This document shows, piece after piece, positions 12,275-22,866 of a stretch of DNA of 64,000 bases (the stretch's first letter is position 1; every line of letters starts with the position of its first letter). The DNA lies in contig OY804579.1 in assembly GCA_963680875.1 (NCBI GenBank), positions 31,667,804-31,731,803 of the forward strand, written 5' to 3'. The notes beneath the pieces are model-generated. The model was not told the DNA's origin, searched no databases, and saw nothing but the letters and a program-made list of their open reading frames with translations. This DNA comes from Bathymodiolus brooksi. Its lineage: Eukaryota; Mollusca; Bivalvia; Mytilida; Modiolidae. The translations under genes and the position numbers were made by a program.

Positions 12275-13183
12275 AGTCAAACCTGTATCAAGAGATCACC
12301 TTTGGGACAAAGAAAAAGTGGTCTGACAAGACGTGACTTCTTAAAAGAAGAGGTCCAATTCATATGAAATTTTCTATGACAGGACAAGAAAAAGGCGACA
12401 ACTGGCTGTTTAATAGAGGTGACCGCTGACTGTTTAATAGAGGTGACCACTGACTGTTTAATATAGGTGACCGCTGACTGTTTAATAGAGGTGACCGCTG
12501 ACTGCTTAATAGAGGCGACAACTGACTGTTTAATAGAGGTGACTGCTGACTGTTTAATAGAGGCGACAACTGACTGTTTAATAGAGGTGACCGCTGACTG
12601 TTTAATAGAGGCGACAACTGACTGTTTAATAGAGGTGACCGCTGGCTGTTTAATAGAGGCGACAACTGACTGTTTAATAGAGGTGACCGCTGACTGTTTA
12701 ATAGAGGCGACAACTGACTGTTTAATAGAGGTGACCGCTGACTGTTTAAGAGGTGACCGCTGACTGCTTAATAGAGGTGATCGCTGACTGTTTAATAGAG
12801 GCGACAACTGACTGTTTAATAGAGGTGATCGCTGACTGTTTAATAGAAGTGACCGCTGACTGTTTAATAGAGGTGACCGCTGACTGTTTAATAGAGGCGA
12901 CAACTGACTGTTTAATAGAGGTGGCCGCTGACTGTTTAATAGAGGCGACAACTGACTGTTTAATAAAGGTGACCACTGACTGCTTAATAGAGGTGACCGC
13001 TGACTGTTTAATAGAGGGACAACTGACTGTTTAATAGAGGTGATCGCTGACTGTTTAATAGAGGCGACAACTGACTGTTTAATAGAGGTGACCGGTGACT
13101 GTTAAATAGAGGTGACCGTTGACTGTTTAATAGAGGTAACCGCTGACTGTTTAATAGAGGTGACCGCATGGACAGGTTTGACT
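12275..13183. mobile_element. Fold-back element carrying an internal 24-bp minisatellite
   Basis: A left terminus 'agtcaaacctgt' (12275-12286) is the exact reverse complement of 'acaggtttgact' at 13172-13183. Between them, from about 12390 to 13170, lie about 32 copies of a 24-bp unit ('tgactgtttaatagaggtga' plus four bases). The copies partly alternate between 'gtgaccgc' and 'gcgacaac' endings to form 48-bp dimers. Open frames of 75-224 codons arise only because 24 is a multiple of three. Non-autonomous elements with internal tandem repeats are known in bivalves. Assignment to a named family is not attempted. Confidence 0.75.
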
Positions 13184-13597
13184 GTACTTAAGATCTTCAT
13201 CTAAATCTTTTTAAAAATAATTGAAAATGGCTGAATGATTTCCCTCTTACATTGTCCTTGTATACATGGGAACCTTCCGACAGGTCATTATTGTACAAAC
13301 CACAAGATTTAACATTATATATAACTTGGAAACATTTTTTATTTAATATTACTTTTCAGAATCCATCCACCATTTTGCCAATTTGTATGAAGCGCCGTTC
13401 TAACATCAATAAATGTAGGGACTAATTTGTTACTAATAGAAGTATCAAGTGTAATAAGAACGTGTATTACAATAATAGTGACAGTGGTTTTTTATCATTG
13501 GTTTTACCTAATGACTGTTTGTTTGTCATCTTGTTAAAATTGATTGACATAGTATTTGGTAATCGTCAAGATATTTCATCTTGAGAATTTATAGATC

Positions 13598-13727
13598 AGG
13601 ACTGTGCTGCACAAACCATAATTAAATTGTCAATTGAACCTTAATTGACGCTTAAAATTACTAGAAATGTTACACTTAAGGCTTTATTAACACTTAAATT
13701 TAATTGTCGTTTGTGCAACCATGTCCT
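13598..13727. mobile_element. Small MITE-like inverted-repeat element, 130 bp
   Basis: Termini 'aggactgtgctgcacaaacc' and, on the opposite strand, 'aggacatggttgcacaaacg' give inverted arms of roughly 50 bp. These continue through AT-rich 'aattaaat' blocks to a short centre. No coding capacity. Confidence 0.75.
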
Positions 13728-13984
13728 GGAGAGGAATATAAAGTTGTAGAACTCTTCCTCTCTCATCAAAGAACTTGATACTAGTGTTTATAGGTGGCAA
13801 CATTCACGATTAGTCAGTCATGCTAATTTAAATGGATTATAACCAAAAGAGATATTACATTGTTCTTATCATACGTATTTTGATATTATATATATATTTG
13901 TTTGTTTTACCAATTATTGATATAATTTACAGCGTTGAACACAGGAAATAAGATAAATTGATTTTGTTTAAATTCTGTCAATAG

Positions 13985-14080
13985 ATTTAGCGGTGAATAA
14001 CACAAAAAGCTTTGTACCAATGAAAGTATTGACCACAACACAAGACGTAGAAACAACAACAGCAGATGTATTTATTACTG
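13985..14080 (+). CDS. Candidate Thr-rich linker exon (weak)
   Basis: A T-rich tract ending 'ctgtcaatag' precedes a 96-base open segment with phase 1 at both ends, matching the phase of the TSP1 exons downstream. The segment ends at 'attactg' before a 'gtgtaa' donor. It would encode about 32 residues including TTTQDVETTTADV, a threonine-rich linker of the kind found between extracellular modules. The donor is weak and no homology is recognised. It could equally be chance. Confidence 0.3.
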
Positions 14081-14318
14081 GTGTAAATACGACCGACGAT
14101 CCATTGAATGGCAAGAGACTTCACAAATCTGTTTCCTTCTCTTATATGTATTGTAATATATTGTTTGCATGCAGCCATTATAACATCAGTTGATTTTGTT
14201 ATTGTATATTACAAAAAATATTAAAAAGTAAAAATAAATTAAAAGTAAAAATAAAACAAAGAGAACTGTCAATCATGTAAGTATTGTCTTTGTTGTAAAG
14301 AAAAAATACCTAGAGTTT

Positions 14319-14852
14319 CCCATGCCAACATACGTAAGTATTATACCCACTGTATGTTATCTTGTATTCCAAAACTTCCGCATGCCCAAAACATGTATGT
14401 ATTATACCCACTATATGTCATCTTATATTCCAAAACTTTCGTATGCCCAAAACATGTATGTATTATACCCACTATATGTCATCTTATATTCCAAAACTTT
14501 CGTATGCCCAAAACATGTATGTATTATACCCACTATATGTGATCTTATATTCCAAAACTTTCGTATGCCCAAAACATGTATGTATTATACCCACTATATG
14601 TCATCTTATATTCCAAAACTTCCGCATGCCCAAAACATGTATGTATTATACCCACTATATGTCATCTTATATCCCAAAACTTCCGCATGCCCAAAACATG
14701 TATGTATTATACCCACTATATGTCATCTTATATTCCAAAACTTTCGTATGCCCAAAACATGTATGTATTATACCCACTATATGTCATCTTATATCCCAAA
14801 ACTTTCGCATGCCCAAAACATGTATGTATTATACCCACTGTATGTTATCTTA
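14319..14852. repeat. 61-bp minisatellite, block 1 (about 8.5 copies)
   Basis: Tandem 61-bp units with landmarks 'ccaaaactttcgtatgccc', 'acatgtatgtattataccc' and 'tatgtcatcttata'. Copies differ mainly at ttcgta/tccgca and tattcc/tatccc. Open frames of up to 218 codons on the plus strand cycle through the three frames because 61 is not a multiple of three. They are repeat translations, not genes. Confidence 0.95.
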
Positions 14853-15075
14853 TATTACGAATTTAGTTTGTTACACATATTTTCATTGGTTCTTCAGCCC
14901 TGAATGTCAGCATATATTCGGAAAACAGACGGGGTATATATTTCAGTCCCCAAAAACGATTATTACATGCACGACAAAACATTACGCTTCACTGAATCAA
15001 TGGTATAATACGGAATAATAAATGTATTTTTACCAAATTAAATGCTGTTTTTATACTCAAAACGGCTGCATGAAC
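14853..15075 (+). repeat. Dispersed repeat, about 220 bp (copy 1)
   Basis: Closely matches the reverse complement of 36422-36642: 'gaatttagtttgttacacat', 'ggttcttcagccctgaatgt', 'ttcggaaaacagacggggta', 'aaaacattacgcttcactga' and 'actcaaaacggctgcatga' all occur in both, in order. The sequence starts abruptly where the 61-bp array stops, and copy 2 has no array beside it. Confidence 0.85.
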
Positions 15076-15542
15076 AAAAAATTATTACAACGGTTAATTC
15101 CGTCACAAATACCTGATCGATTCAGCAGACTCCTATGTTCCACGGCTTTACCATAACAAATAAACAAAACGTTGAGCCTTGAAAACTTTCGACGTCATGG
15201 GGCCACACCAAGGTTTTATTTACATGTTGTTAACATTTAAATTATTGAAACTGTTTCGCAAACCCGTTGTTTTGTTATGTGATATATTAATGTTATATTT
15301 ATAAAGTTTATAAAATTTACTACATATGAAACTGTATTGATTTAGAAATTTAGTACAGTATTTTCCTTCATGAGACACCCTATACATGAAATATGACGTG
15401 GCACATATTTTGACGTCATTGAAGAATGACGTCAAAGGTACGGAAACGGATATCTAGAGATACGAAAAATGAAAATAAAAGAGGCAAATTTATTTAATAC
15501 AGTTGGATGTTGTATTTAAAAAAAAAGGTTAAATCCGTAATA
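15076..15542. other. No recognised feature
   Basis: AT-rich DNA with a minus-strand open frame of 71 codons (15220-15435) that has no recognisable motif. I see nothing else. Confidence 0.4.
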
Positions 15543-15689
15543 TATCTGTTATTCAGCTATCAGACAGGGTATATAATGTGACATTCCCGGCTTAGGATTT
15601 ATATTCCCTTCGGCTGCGCCTCAGAGAATATAGATCCTAAGACGGGAATGTCACATTATATACCCTGTCTGATAGCTGAATAACATATA
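15543..15689. repeat. Near-perfect hairpin (fold-back) element, 147 bp
   Basis: Arms of about 64 bp with very few mismatches. The left arm includes 'ttattcagctatcagacagg' and 'gtgacattcccg', and the right arm carries the reverse complements. A loop of about 18 bp contains 'cttcggctgcgcc'. The hairpin directly abuts block 2 of the 61-bp minisatellite. Confidence 0.9.
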
Positions 15690-16015
15690 ATATCCCAAAA
15701 CTTTCCCATGCCAACACATGTATGTATTATACCCACTGTATGTTATCTTATATCCCAAAACTTTCCCATGCCAACACATGTATATATTATACCCACTGTA
15801 TGTCATCTTATATTCCAAAACTTTCGTATGCCTAAAACAGGTATGTATTATACCCACTATATGTCATCTTATATTCCAAAACTTTCGCATGCCCAACACA
15901 TGTATGTATTATACCCACTATATGTCATCTTATAGTATAAACCTTTATTATAGCCATCATATGTATGTATTATAACCCAGTGTATGTCATCTTATATTGC
16001 AAAACTTCCTCATAA
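15690..16015. repeat. 61-bp minisatellite, block 2 (about 5 copies)
   Basis: Same unit as 14319-14852, here with 'ttcccatgccaacacatgta' variants in the first two copies. The last copies are degenerate. Confidence 0.9.
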
Positions 16016-16252
16016 CATATATTAATTGTATAGATATATATATTTTATATATATAATTATATACTGTCATAAAGGTATAATATTGTATGCATTTTAACGA
16101 GAGAAAAAATTAAACATATGTTCTTTTAATATTGAATACAAGTACTACTTTCGTAATAGAGAACAATATAACGATTCCTTCAGTCACTGTATATTAACTT
16201 TTTGCATGGCATGACGACATGAGAAACTTATATAAGGGATTCTGTTGGTATT

Positions 16253-16631
16253 CCACTCCGTGTTTATGAATAGACCTATGCGCATTTCCGACTTTGATTC
16301 TAAGCTTATACGTTTAACAGGAGTTATTTCCCTTTAAGGCGGCCAAAGCGGTCTCCTTCTGCAAAGCTCAACATACATTTAATAACTTTAAGGTTGTAGC
16401 AACTTGTGAATTTTCTATTTCTAGAAAATTATCCTCTAATTTTTTTGACAAGGTTCAGATATCTTCAATTTCGTTGTCTTTTCCATTGCTCTTACTATCT
16501 AGACCGGGTACCATTTTGCGCATCGTCAGGGAAATAACTCGTATAGAAAGGGTATTAAAACGTATAATTTTAGAATCAAATCGAGCATGTTCAAAAGGTC
16601 TTTCCTGACCTAATTTATAAACATGAGGTGG
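16253..16631. mobile_element. MITE-like element, about 380 bp, with inverted arms of about 75 bp
   Basis: The left arm holds 'ccactccgtgtttatgaa', 'tttgattctaagcttatacg' and 'gagttatttcccttt'. The right arm holds the reverse complements ('aaagggtatt..cgtataa', 'agggaaataactc', 'ttataaacatgaggtgg'). The internal sequence is non-coding. The 'gttatttccct' signature is common in bivalve repeats. Confidence 0.75.
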
Positions 16632-17122
16632 ATTATCGATTTATTCTCTATGAAATATTTAGTACATTTCTGAACAAAATTTATATATAAACTGTCAGAA
16701 TATCTGTTAAAAACCTTTTACATGATCCAATTTCTGTTGTCCCATAACGAAGTGTTATTTGCTATTTGCTATTTGCGATTGGTTTCATATGATGATATGT
16801 GGAAACCACACTTCATGTTTGCTGAAACTATTACTGCAAGGGCAAGGAAGCAAGATATTTTGTAGGAATAGATGACTGTGGAATGTAACAAAATGGTTTC
16901 CAAATTTTACTTCAAGGCAACGAAAATTATTAGAAATTTGTTACTTATAAATAAAAAAATACAGATAATATCAGATATCTACCTTGATAGCATTATTTAC
17001 AAATTATAGCAGTGAGCAAAGGTATGTATCAAAATGACGACCAGGCTTAATTCTGAGGGTCCTTATCCAAGAGAACTTTAAATTACTGTTGTAAAGTGAA
17101 AATCAAAGACAAATATCACACA
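16632..17122. other. No recognised gene; flank of the Harbinger element
   Basis: AT-rich unique DNA. The last 40 bases resemble the left part of the dispersed repeat at 7313, interrupted here by the Harbinger element. Confidence 0.4.
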
Positions 17123-17144
17123 GACTGGGTTGCTCAAAACATTG

Positions 17145-17305
17145 GTTAGTGTTATCCACTGGTTAAATCTAGTTATCAAATGGATAAATTTTAACCATCG
17201 GTTAATTTTTGTTGCTCAACTTTTATCCACTCAAATGACTTATCCAGTGGATAAAGTTAACCCCTCAATGTTTGCCGGATAAATATTTAACCATTGGTTG
17301 AATAT
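17145..17305. promoter_or_regulatory. Left subterminal motif cluster of the Harbinger element
   Basis: At least five copies of a motif of the form 'ttatccactggttaa' or its complement occur within 160 bp, spaced by 15-30 bp. A matching cluster sits at the other end. Harbinger Myb-like proteins are known to bind near element ends, so these are candidate recognition sites (inference). Confidence 0.55.
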
Positions 17306-17325
17306 GGCAAAAGGACAGCAAAAAG

Positions 17326-17812
17326 AACGTGTATCGGCATATTGAGTTGGATTTTGATGATAGAGAATTCCGGGATAGATTTAGATTTTCTATTGAAAAT
17401 CTTCAATTCATAACTAATCTTATAGAGCGACAATTGATTGTGCAGACCAACTCTTAGGTCTCATGTCATACTAGTAGACATACAAGTAAAGCTTGCCCTG
17501 ATATACCTTGCATCAGGGAGTCCGATGAGAGTGATTGGTGATACAATGGGATATCATATATCAAGTGTCTCGAGTAAGAAATGTGTGTGATATAACTGGA
17601 CAATATATCACCTGGCTCTCTACAGATGTTCAGAGAAACAGAATTAAAACAGGGTTTTATGACATTGTCTATTTTCCTGGCATTGTAGGGGCAATTGATT
17701 GCATACATGTTAGAATACAGGCACCACCCACCACCCATAGACTACGAATACGCCTTTGTTAATAGGAAGGGGTACTATTCTAAAAATGTACAGGGTGTCT
17801 GTGATCACACAG
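17326..17812 (+). pseudogene. HARBI1-like DDE transposase remnant
   Basis: Fragments in different frames match the HARBI1 order. An N-terminal segment with DDREFRDRFRFSIENLQFI is broken by an in-frame stop at 17455-17457. An HTH-like stretch 'ASGSPMRVIGDTMGYHISS' follows after a frameshift, and then 'FPGIVGAIDCIHVRIQAP', which holds the first catalytic Asp. After a second frameshift comes 'YEYAFVNRKGYYSKNVQGVC' plus Asp, the second catalytic residue. The segment ends at 'cacacag' followed by a 'gtaattt' donor-like sequence. The catalytic Glu region is not found downstream. Nonsense and frameshift changes mean it cannot make an active enzyme. Confidence 0.85.
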
Positions 17813-18689
17813 GTAATTTGTAATCTTAAGTTATATAAGCCCCTTTTCCGTTCGATACCTATTCCATGAAATATATAGATCTTCAAATATAATTAACAGG
17901 AATGTTAACGTATAAGATAGCTGGCAACCGACTCCACTTTTTGTTTTCCTGTGGTTTAACTAACGTGATGTTATTTTAGGATTCCACTTTTATTAGAAAA
18001 TACATTGTAAATTGGATTAGAAAAAAAAGGTGTAATTCACCAGAAAATGAAAACTAGCCGAAACAAGATTATGCCTAGAAATTGCTACGTCTTCTGGTTC
18101 AAAAATAATCAAAATCCGTTTAAAAACGCCTTCGTTTTTTTTCTTTGAAACCATGTACCCTATATAGACGGACCGACGGTAATAACCATTCTTGTTAATT
18201 AACTATGCACTTTTTTATTGGTCTAAATATAATGATAAGAAATTGCAAGCCGCAGCTACATATAGACTTCAAAAACCAATAAGGAGGGATCAACACATAT
18301 CCTTATAGTAGTGAATCTGTATCCCGTATTTGAAAAATGCATACATAATTTTGAACGGGTGTATATAGTTGGCTAGAAAGGGATGCAACATACATTCATT
18401 ATTTTGTTTACCTGTGTTTTCTGAATATTGAAGAATGAAAGAAATGGTGTCATGCACCATTGATGGTATATCCATGACTGACATTAATTTCTTGGAAAGT
18501 ACAGAGAAAATGTTTAAAACTATCCCTTTCCTTTTCTGATATGTCTTTAGTGCATCGGCGTGAAATTCTATAATTTTTTGTGTCACTTCACTTTCACTAC
18601 CTGTAAACTACCTCAAAGATCTTAGTGATTTGGAACTTGACAAAGGAGGCGTAGATCCTTTTTCTCCTAAGTACAGATTGTCCAGTATT
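17813..18689. other. Transposon interior without recognised gene
   Basis: Lies between the Harbinger transposase remnant and the reverse transcriptase. A minus-strand open frame of 98 codons (18290-18586) is predicted but has no recognisable domain. The remaining transposase exon might have been here, but I could not find it. Confidence 0.4.
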
Positions 18690-20636
18690 ATATGTGACGT
18701 GGCGTCTTTTCAAACCAGTTCGATCTGAACCTCTTCATGATAATAACAGAAAATTCCTCCATATTCCGTTTGCTAACAAAGGAATCGATGCTTTTAACAT
18801 CAGCAACATTCTTAATAGAAAAGAGGTCGTAAAAGAAATTCCACCATATTTCAAAAATCAATCTGTTCCCATTGTCTCCAAAAGCTACACTAACAGCATT
18901 GGCCGTAAAATTGTCAACTACAAAGAAGCATTGCAAGATATTAACATAGAAGAGTACCTTAAGAACCCTCTGACTTGTGACTGCTCCCACTCTCCTTTTC
19001 AATACAACCCATCTGGACATGTAATCACTGGTGATCTAAAATCATTCAACATGAGAGTCTCCGAAAGGTGATTTCTCATGGTCCTAAATTCAGGGAACCT
19101 CAACACATCAATTGGAAACATAATTTCAAGATAATTATGGATGCTGTTGAAAATTATGCCAGAAGGTGGATAAAGAGAGAAGTAGACCAAGATCCTTGTC
19201 AGACTGGGTTAGAACAATCAGGTGTCTAGTACAAGGTCGGATTCGCAAACTCAAAAATTGTGTTAATAGTCGACCTAAGTCTGCATTTAAAGACCAAGAA
19301 GCTGTTAAGTGTCTTTCCTCTCTTCATGACAAAATATGTTATCGTTCCTGCGGACAAGGCTTCCAACAACATCGTGTTTGTATGTAAATCATATTACTAC
19401 GAATGCCTAATCAAGGAATTAGGCATAAATAACAACACCTCTGGTAATACCACATACAAACCAACTTCGTTCGACAAAGATAAAATCCTAGCTAACCACA
19501 GATCCTTCATGACCTCTTTAAGCATTCCCTCTGGTAAAGAGTGTGAGGATCTATTCTATTTGCATTGGATACCTATGCTCCATAAGACACCATACAAAGA
19601 AAAGTACATACCGGGATCATCAACTTGTTCGACGAAATAACTGTCTATTCACCTGACAAAGATTCTGTCTGCAGTAAAAGAGGGACAACAGAAATATTGT
19701 GAAACTGTTTACTCGCGTAGTGGCATAAATCACATGTGGATTTTGAAAAACTCTAAAGATCTTTTGGATAACCTTAAATCAAGATCTTTCTCTCAGGTAT
19801 CCTCCATCAAAACTTTTGAATTTTCAACTCTATATACCACCCTACCGCACGACAAACTAAAAACCCGCTTAAAAGAAACCATTCACAAAGCTTTCAGTCA
19901 TAGAAACTATGGCTCAAAATTTGTTGTATTAGGCTACAATTCCACATATTTTTCAAACAAAATTCAAAAAGGTAAAACATGATACTCCGAGGAACAAGTG
20001 ATCAGTATGCTGGAGTTCCTCATCGATAATATATTTGTACCGATGGGTTAGAATTGTGCTCTTCTAGCCGATTTATTTTTATACTCATATGAGTCGGAGT
20101 TTCTTCAAAATATTGTAAAAGATAAGAAGATTCATGAAGCTATAGCCTTTAATTTCACATACAGGTATATTGATGATGTTTTATCTATCAATAATCCTAG
20201 ATTTGCAGAATTTCTTCCATTGATATATCCTCCAGATCTGGAAGTTAAAGAGACCACAGATACAGCTTCGTCCGCATCATTTTTGGACTTATACCTCGCA
20301 TTTGACGACAGTGGTCAACTCAGTACTAAAATTTATGATAAACGGGATGACTTCAATTTCAAAATCATAAATTTTCCAAATATGTGCAGCAATATACCAG
20401 CTTCTCCTGCATATGGTGTTTACATCTCGCAATTGATTCGTTATGCATGGGCCAGTAGCAATTATTATGATTTCTTGAAACGTCATCTTTATCTGAGAAA
20501 CAGGCTACTGGACCAGGGCTATAAAAAGATTCGCCTTATTCGATCTCTTAAAAAGTTTATATACCGATACCAAGATCTTGTCGGAAAATATTCGGTCTCT
20601 GCAGAGACGATAGTAAGCGATGGATTTTCATAAATT
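18690..20636 (+). pseudogene. Penelope-like reverse transcriptase, decayed
   Basis: A roughly 640-residue coding remnant in the order expected for the Penelope-like family of aquatic invertebrates: 'RKFLHIPFANKGIDAFNI' near the start, 'GPKFREPQHINWK', 'YVIVPADKASNNIVFVCKSY', 'PMLHKTPYKEKYIPGSSTCS', motif A, the YIDD box at 20166-20177, then 'LYLAFDD' and 'YDKRDDFNF'. It is dead. The frame shifts near 19070 and again before 19260, and three in-frame stops lie at 19638, 19980 and 20049. Motif A reads FEFSTLYTT, with Glu where a catalytic Asp is expected, and a short deletion precedes 'PMG'. No GIY-YIG endonuclease was seen. Assignment to Penelope-like rather than another retroelement rests on motif recall. 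Confidence 0.75.
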
Positions 20637-20790
20637 AAATATGGAAAATGTATAAGGATAAGGATTAAGTAATCGTGGTTTAGACATGACGTCATTCAAC
20701 ATCTCATTTGAAATCAAATTCTGTAAGAAGATGACCGTTTAGTTAAACCGTTCTGCAGAGACGATAATAAACGACAGATTTTCATACAGT
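20598..20790 (+). repeat. Short direct repeat at the end of the retroelement
   Basis: A block of about 37 bp ('tctgcagagacgata' ... 'gattttcata') occurs at about 20598 and again near 20751, about 150 bp apart. The first copy contains the end of the reverse transcriptase frame. It may be a local duplication of the element tail. Confidence 0.6.
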
Positions 20791-21067
20791 ACTGCGTTGA
20801 CTACTATTATACCTAATTTGTCTCAGTATTGTTAAAAATGCTGTTATAGTGACAACCGGAACATTTTAACCGTAATGGAAGCAAAGGGTTTGGCGCCGTA
20901 AAATCTGATTCAACCCACCATTTCTTTGGAAATGCCTGTACCAAGTCAGGGTCATTGCGGTTTTCCCAGTTTTCCGGTTGTTGACTGATTTTGTCTGTTT
21001 GTTGACTGATGAGTTTTGCCTTTCCCTTTGGAAGATTGCTCGGTGTTCGGTAATTTTGTTATTACCC

Positions 21068-21310
21068 TTATTTCCTCCACTTTTCCTTGATTTGGTCTAC
21101 CGATCTTTTTTGCCCACCCGTCCTTGCATTCACAGAGTCTGTGATCTCTTTCCACACTTTTGCCTTCTCTGCATTTGTTATGACATTCGTTTGTTTTGAC
21201 CTAATAATGGTTATGTTTTTCTCCACAAGTTCACATAAGAAAACCAAGTCAGCCTTGGAGAAATTTTCACCTTTCCGTCTTTTTTCTTTTGAACAGACGA
21301 TTTCTGACAT
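21068..21310 (-). CDS. Myb/SANT-like DNA-binding protein of the Harbinger element
   Basis: An 80-codon frame starting at an ATG on the minus strand. It has the tri-helical Myb/SANT-like pattern typical of Harbinger accessory proteins: 'NFSKADLVFLCELVEKN' (helix 1), 'NVITNAEKAKVWKEITDSVN' (helix 2), and 'RSVDQIKEKWRK' (helix 3, with the conserved Trp). A stop follows the WRK motif at once. Related proteins continue beyond it, so the frame is probably truncated or frameshifted; open sequence continues in another frame to 20952. It faces the transposase remnant. In active elements this protein brings the transposase to the DNA ends and the nucleus. Confidence 0.75.
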   Translation of the reverse strand: MSEIVCSKEKRRKGENFSKADLVFLCELVEKNITIIRSKQTNVITNAEKAKVWKEITDSVNARTGGQKRSVDQIKEKWRK

Positions 21311-21348
21311 TTTTATTTTACAAAGAATACTATGGAATTATGGGATAC

Positions 21349-21500
21349 TATCCACTGGTTAAGCTACTTACCCACTGGTTACTTATCCACAGCACTATCC
21401 AGAGGTTGAGCAACGTAACATTATCCAGCGGATACGGTACCACTGGTTAGCAATTTTATCCATCGGTTAACCTAACCAATGGCAATGGATAAAATTAACC
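21349..21500. promoter_or_regulatory. Right subterminal motif cluster of the Harbinger element
   Basis: Repeated 'ttatccactggtta'-type motifs in both orientations, for example 'tatccactggttaag', 'ttatccatcggttaacc' and 'aatggataaaattaacc', mirroring the left cluster. Confidence 0.55.
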
Positions 21501-21522
21501 AGTGTTTTGAGCAACCCAGTCC

Positions 21523-21668
21523 TGCAGAACAATTCCAAAATCTAATCGGAAGAAGACAAAATCGCTACCCCTAACATACATATACACGAACGCCCACTCT
21601 CCTGACTTGATACAGGCCCTTCAATAAACAAGGCGGGTTAAAATTAGCTTGATGGGCTCAAACCTCTT
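21523..21668 (+). repeat. Dispersed repeat, copy 2, interrupted by Harbinger
   Basis: Same block order as 7313-7500 ('caattccaaaatc', 'ctctcct', 'cttcaataaa', 'ggcgggtt'). It begins immediately at the right end of the Harbinger element. The bases left of the element ('aaatatcacaca') match what precedes this point in copy 1 ('aaataccacac'). Confidence 0.75.
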
Positions 21669-22866
21669 CTCTTAATGGATTTATGTCGTCACACGTCCAA
21701 ACGTAAATAAATGATACATGATGTTTTTATAATATCACAAAACTTATATTTTAATATTGAATAAATGACAAGTTATTGGTATACCAACCAAATAATATAA
21801 AATATTTTAATTTGATTTGAGTACTGCAATCTGATTGGTTGATCCACGTGGAGAAATTTTTGGTTATACTTGATAACCTGGGTTGGTATTGTGACGTCAC
21901 CAGCATATTCATTCGCCAACGACAAATTCAAATAATCACATGAAATAATCGTAATTAAAATCGAGGAATCATTAAATTTTGTTGTAAAAATTAAATTATA
22001 AGGAATATTTGAAATTTTTTAACAGATTATACTTGTGAAAGCTGGTTTGGTACAGCCTACGCTTTTCATATACTCAGGGCCGGATTAAAGCTAATTTATG
22101 CCGAAAGTACAGGCAATTTTCCTACATTTTTTTTTTTTAATTTTGAGTGTGTATTTTAGCCTAATATCTGGCTGATGAAATAAATTGCCTTGTGGTCGGA
22201 TTTTGGTGATTCCCCCTTGCCCCTTGATGCCCTAAGCTTCGCGGTTTATTAAGCGTGAACAACCCCAAGCTAGGTTATATCGTATATTCCTTGAATATTT
22301 GAATTTTAAAATTAATGATGATCATTTTGATGTCGATAACACTAACTGAAAAATAATAAAAAGATTAAAACGAATATATTTCATTTGCAGATCTTCATAA
22401 ATGTCTGCATTTCTATATGATTATGTTTCACTGTCGCCCCAGTCGAAATATGACAAGTTGTAAACGAAAAGAGACTATTCCTTTTTTAAATGAATATTTT
22501 CATAAATAGTTAGTATTGAAATCAGGAACAAACTAATGGAATATACGAAGCAAATAGTTGAAGTTCATTAATGTATAATTTTATGACCTTCGTTTGTGCA
22601 TTCATTTTACATCATGCCCAAAAATAATTTACTTATAATGTTCAGCATTTAAGGTCACAATTTGTATTTTTTGAAATTTGTAAATGTTTGCTATTTATTC
22701 ACCGGGTTCAATTAAAAAGTATATGTTTTGTGAATTTGTTTAAGAATTAATCGTTTTAAAATATTGTTGGCGATCTTAATGATATATCACAAGTATTAGG
22801 TACGACTTACAACTTGAATGATGTCATAAGACAAATATCCTAGTAATTCAAATACTCGTTTCACAG
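21669..22866. other. Intron or upstream DNA of the TSP1/REJ gene; no feature recognised
   Basis: AT-rich, with no open frame of note. It ends in a splice acceptor (tcgtttcacag) for the first TSP1 exon. Whether it is intron depends on upstream exons I could not identify. Confidence 0.45.

Larger units (their letters stand above)
17123..21521. mobile_element. PIF/Harbinger DNA transposon, about 4.4 kb, decayed
   Basis: The termini are inverted repeats: 'gactgggttgctcaaaacat' at 17123 and the complement of 'gttttgagcaacccagtc' ending at 21521. Inside lie a HARBI1-like transposase remnant (plus strand) and a Myb/SANT-like gene (minus strand), the two-gene content typical of this superfamily. Both subterminal regions (17145-17305 and 21349-21500) carry many short copies of a 'ttatccactggtta' motif in both orientations, plausible binding sites. 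A clear 3-bp target duplication could not be resolved. A reverse transcriptase from a different element occupies the middle. Confidence 0.85.

Noticed and set aside
12277..13034. Overlapping open frames in the 24-bp array
   Set aside because: Artefact of a unit that is a multiple of three. Frames on both strands are equally open.
14322..15018. 193- and 218-codon plus-strand frames rich in Cys and Tyr
   Set aside because: The 61-bp unit cycles through all three frames, giving the same peptide set in different orders. Not a gene.
20952..21362. Open frames opposite the Myb-like gene and its downstream extension
   Set aside because: Shadows on the other strand. Only the minus-strand 21068-21310 frame shows the Myb/SANT pattern.
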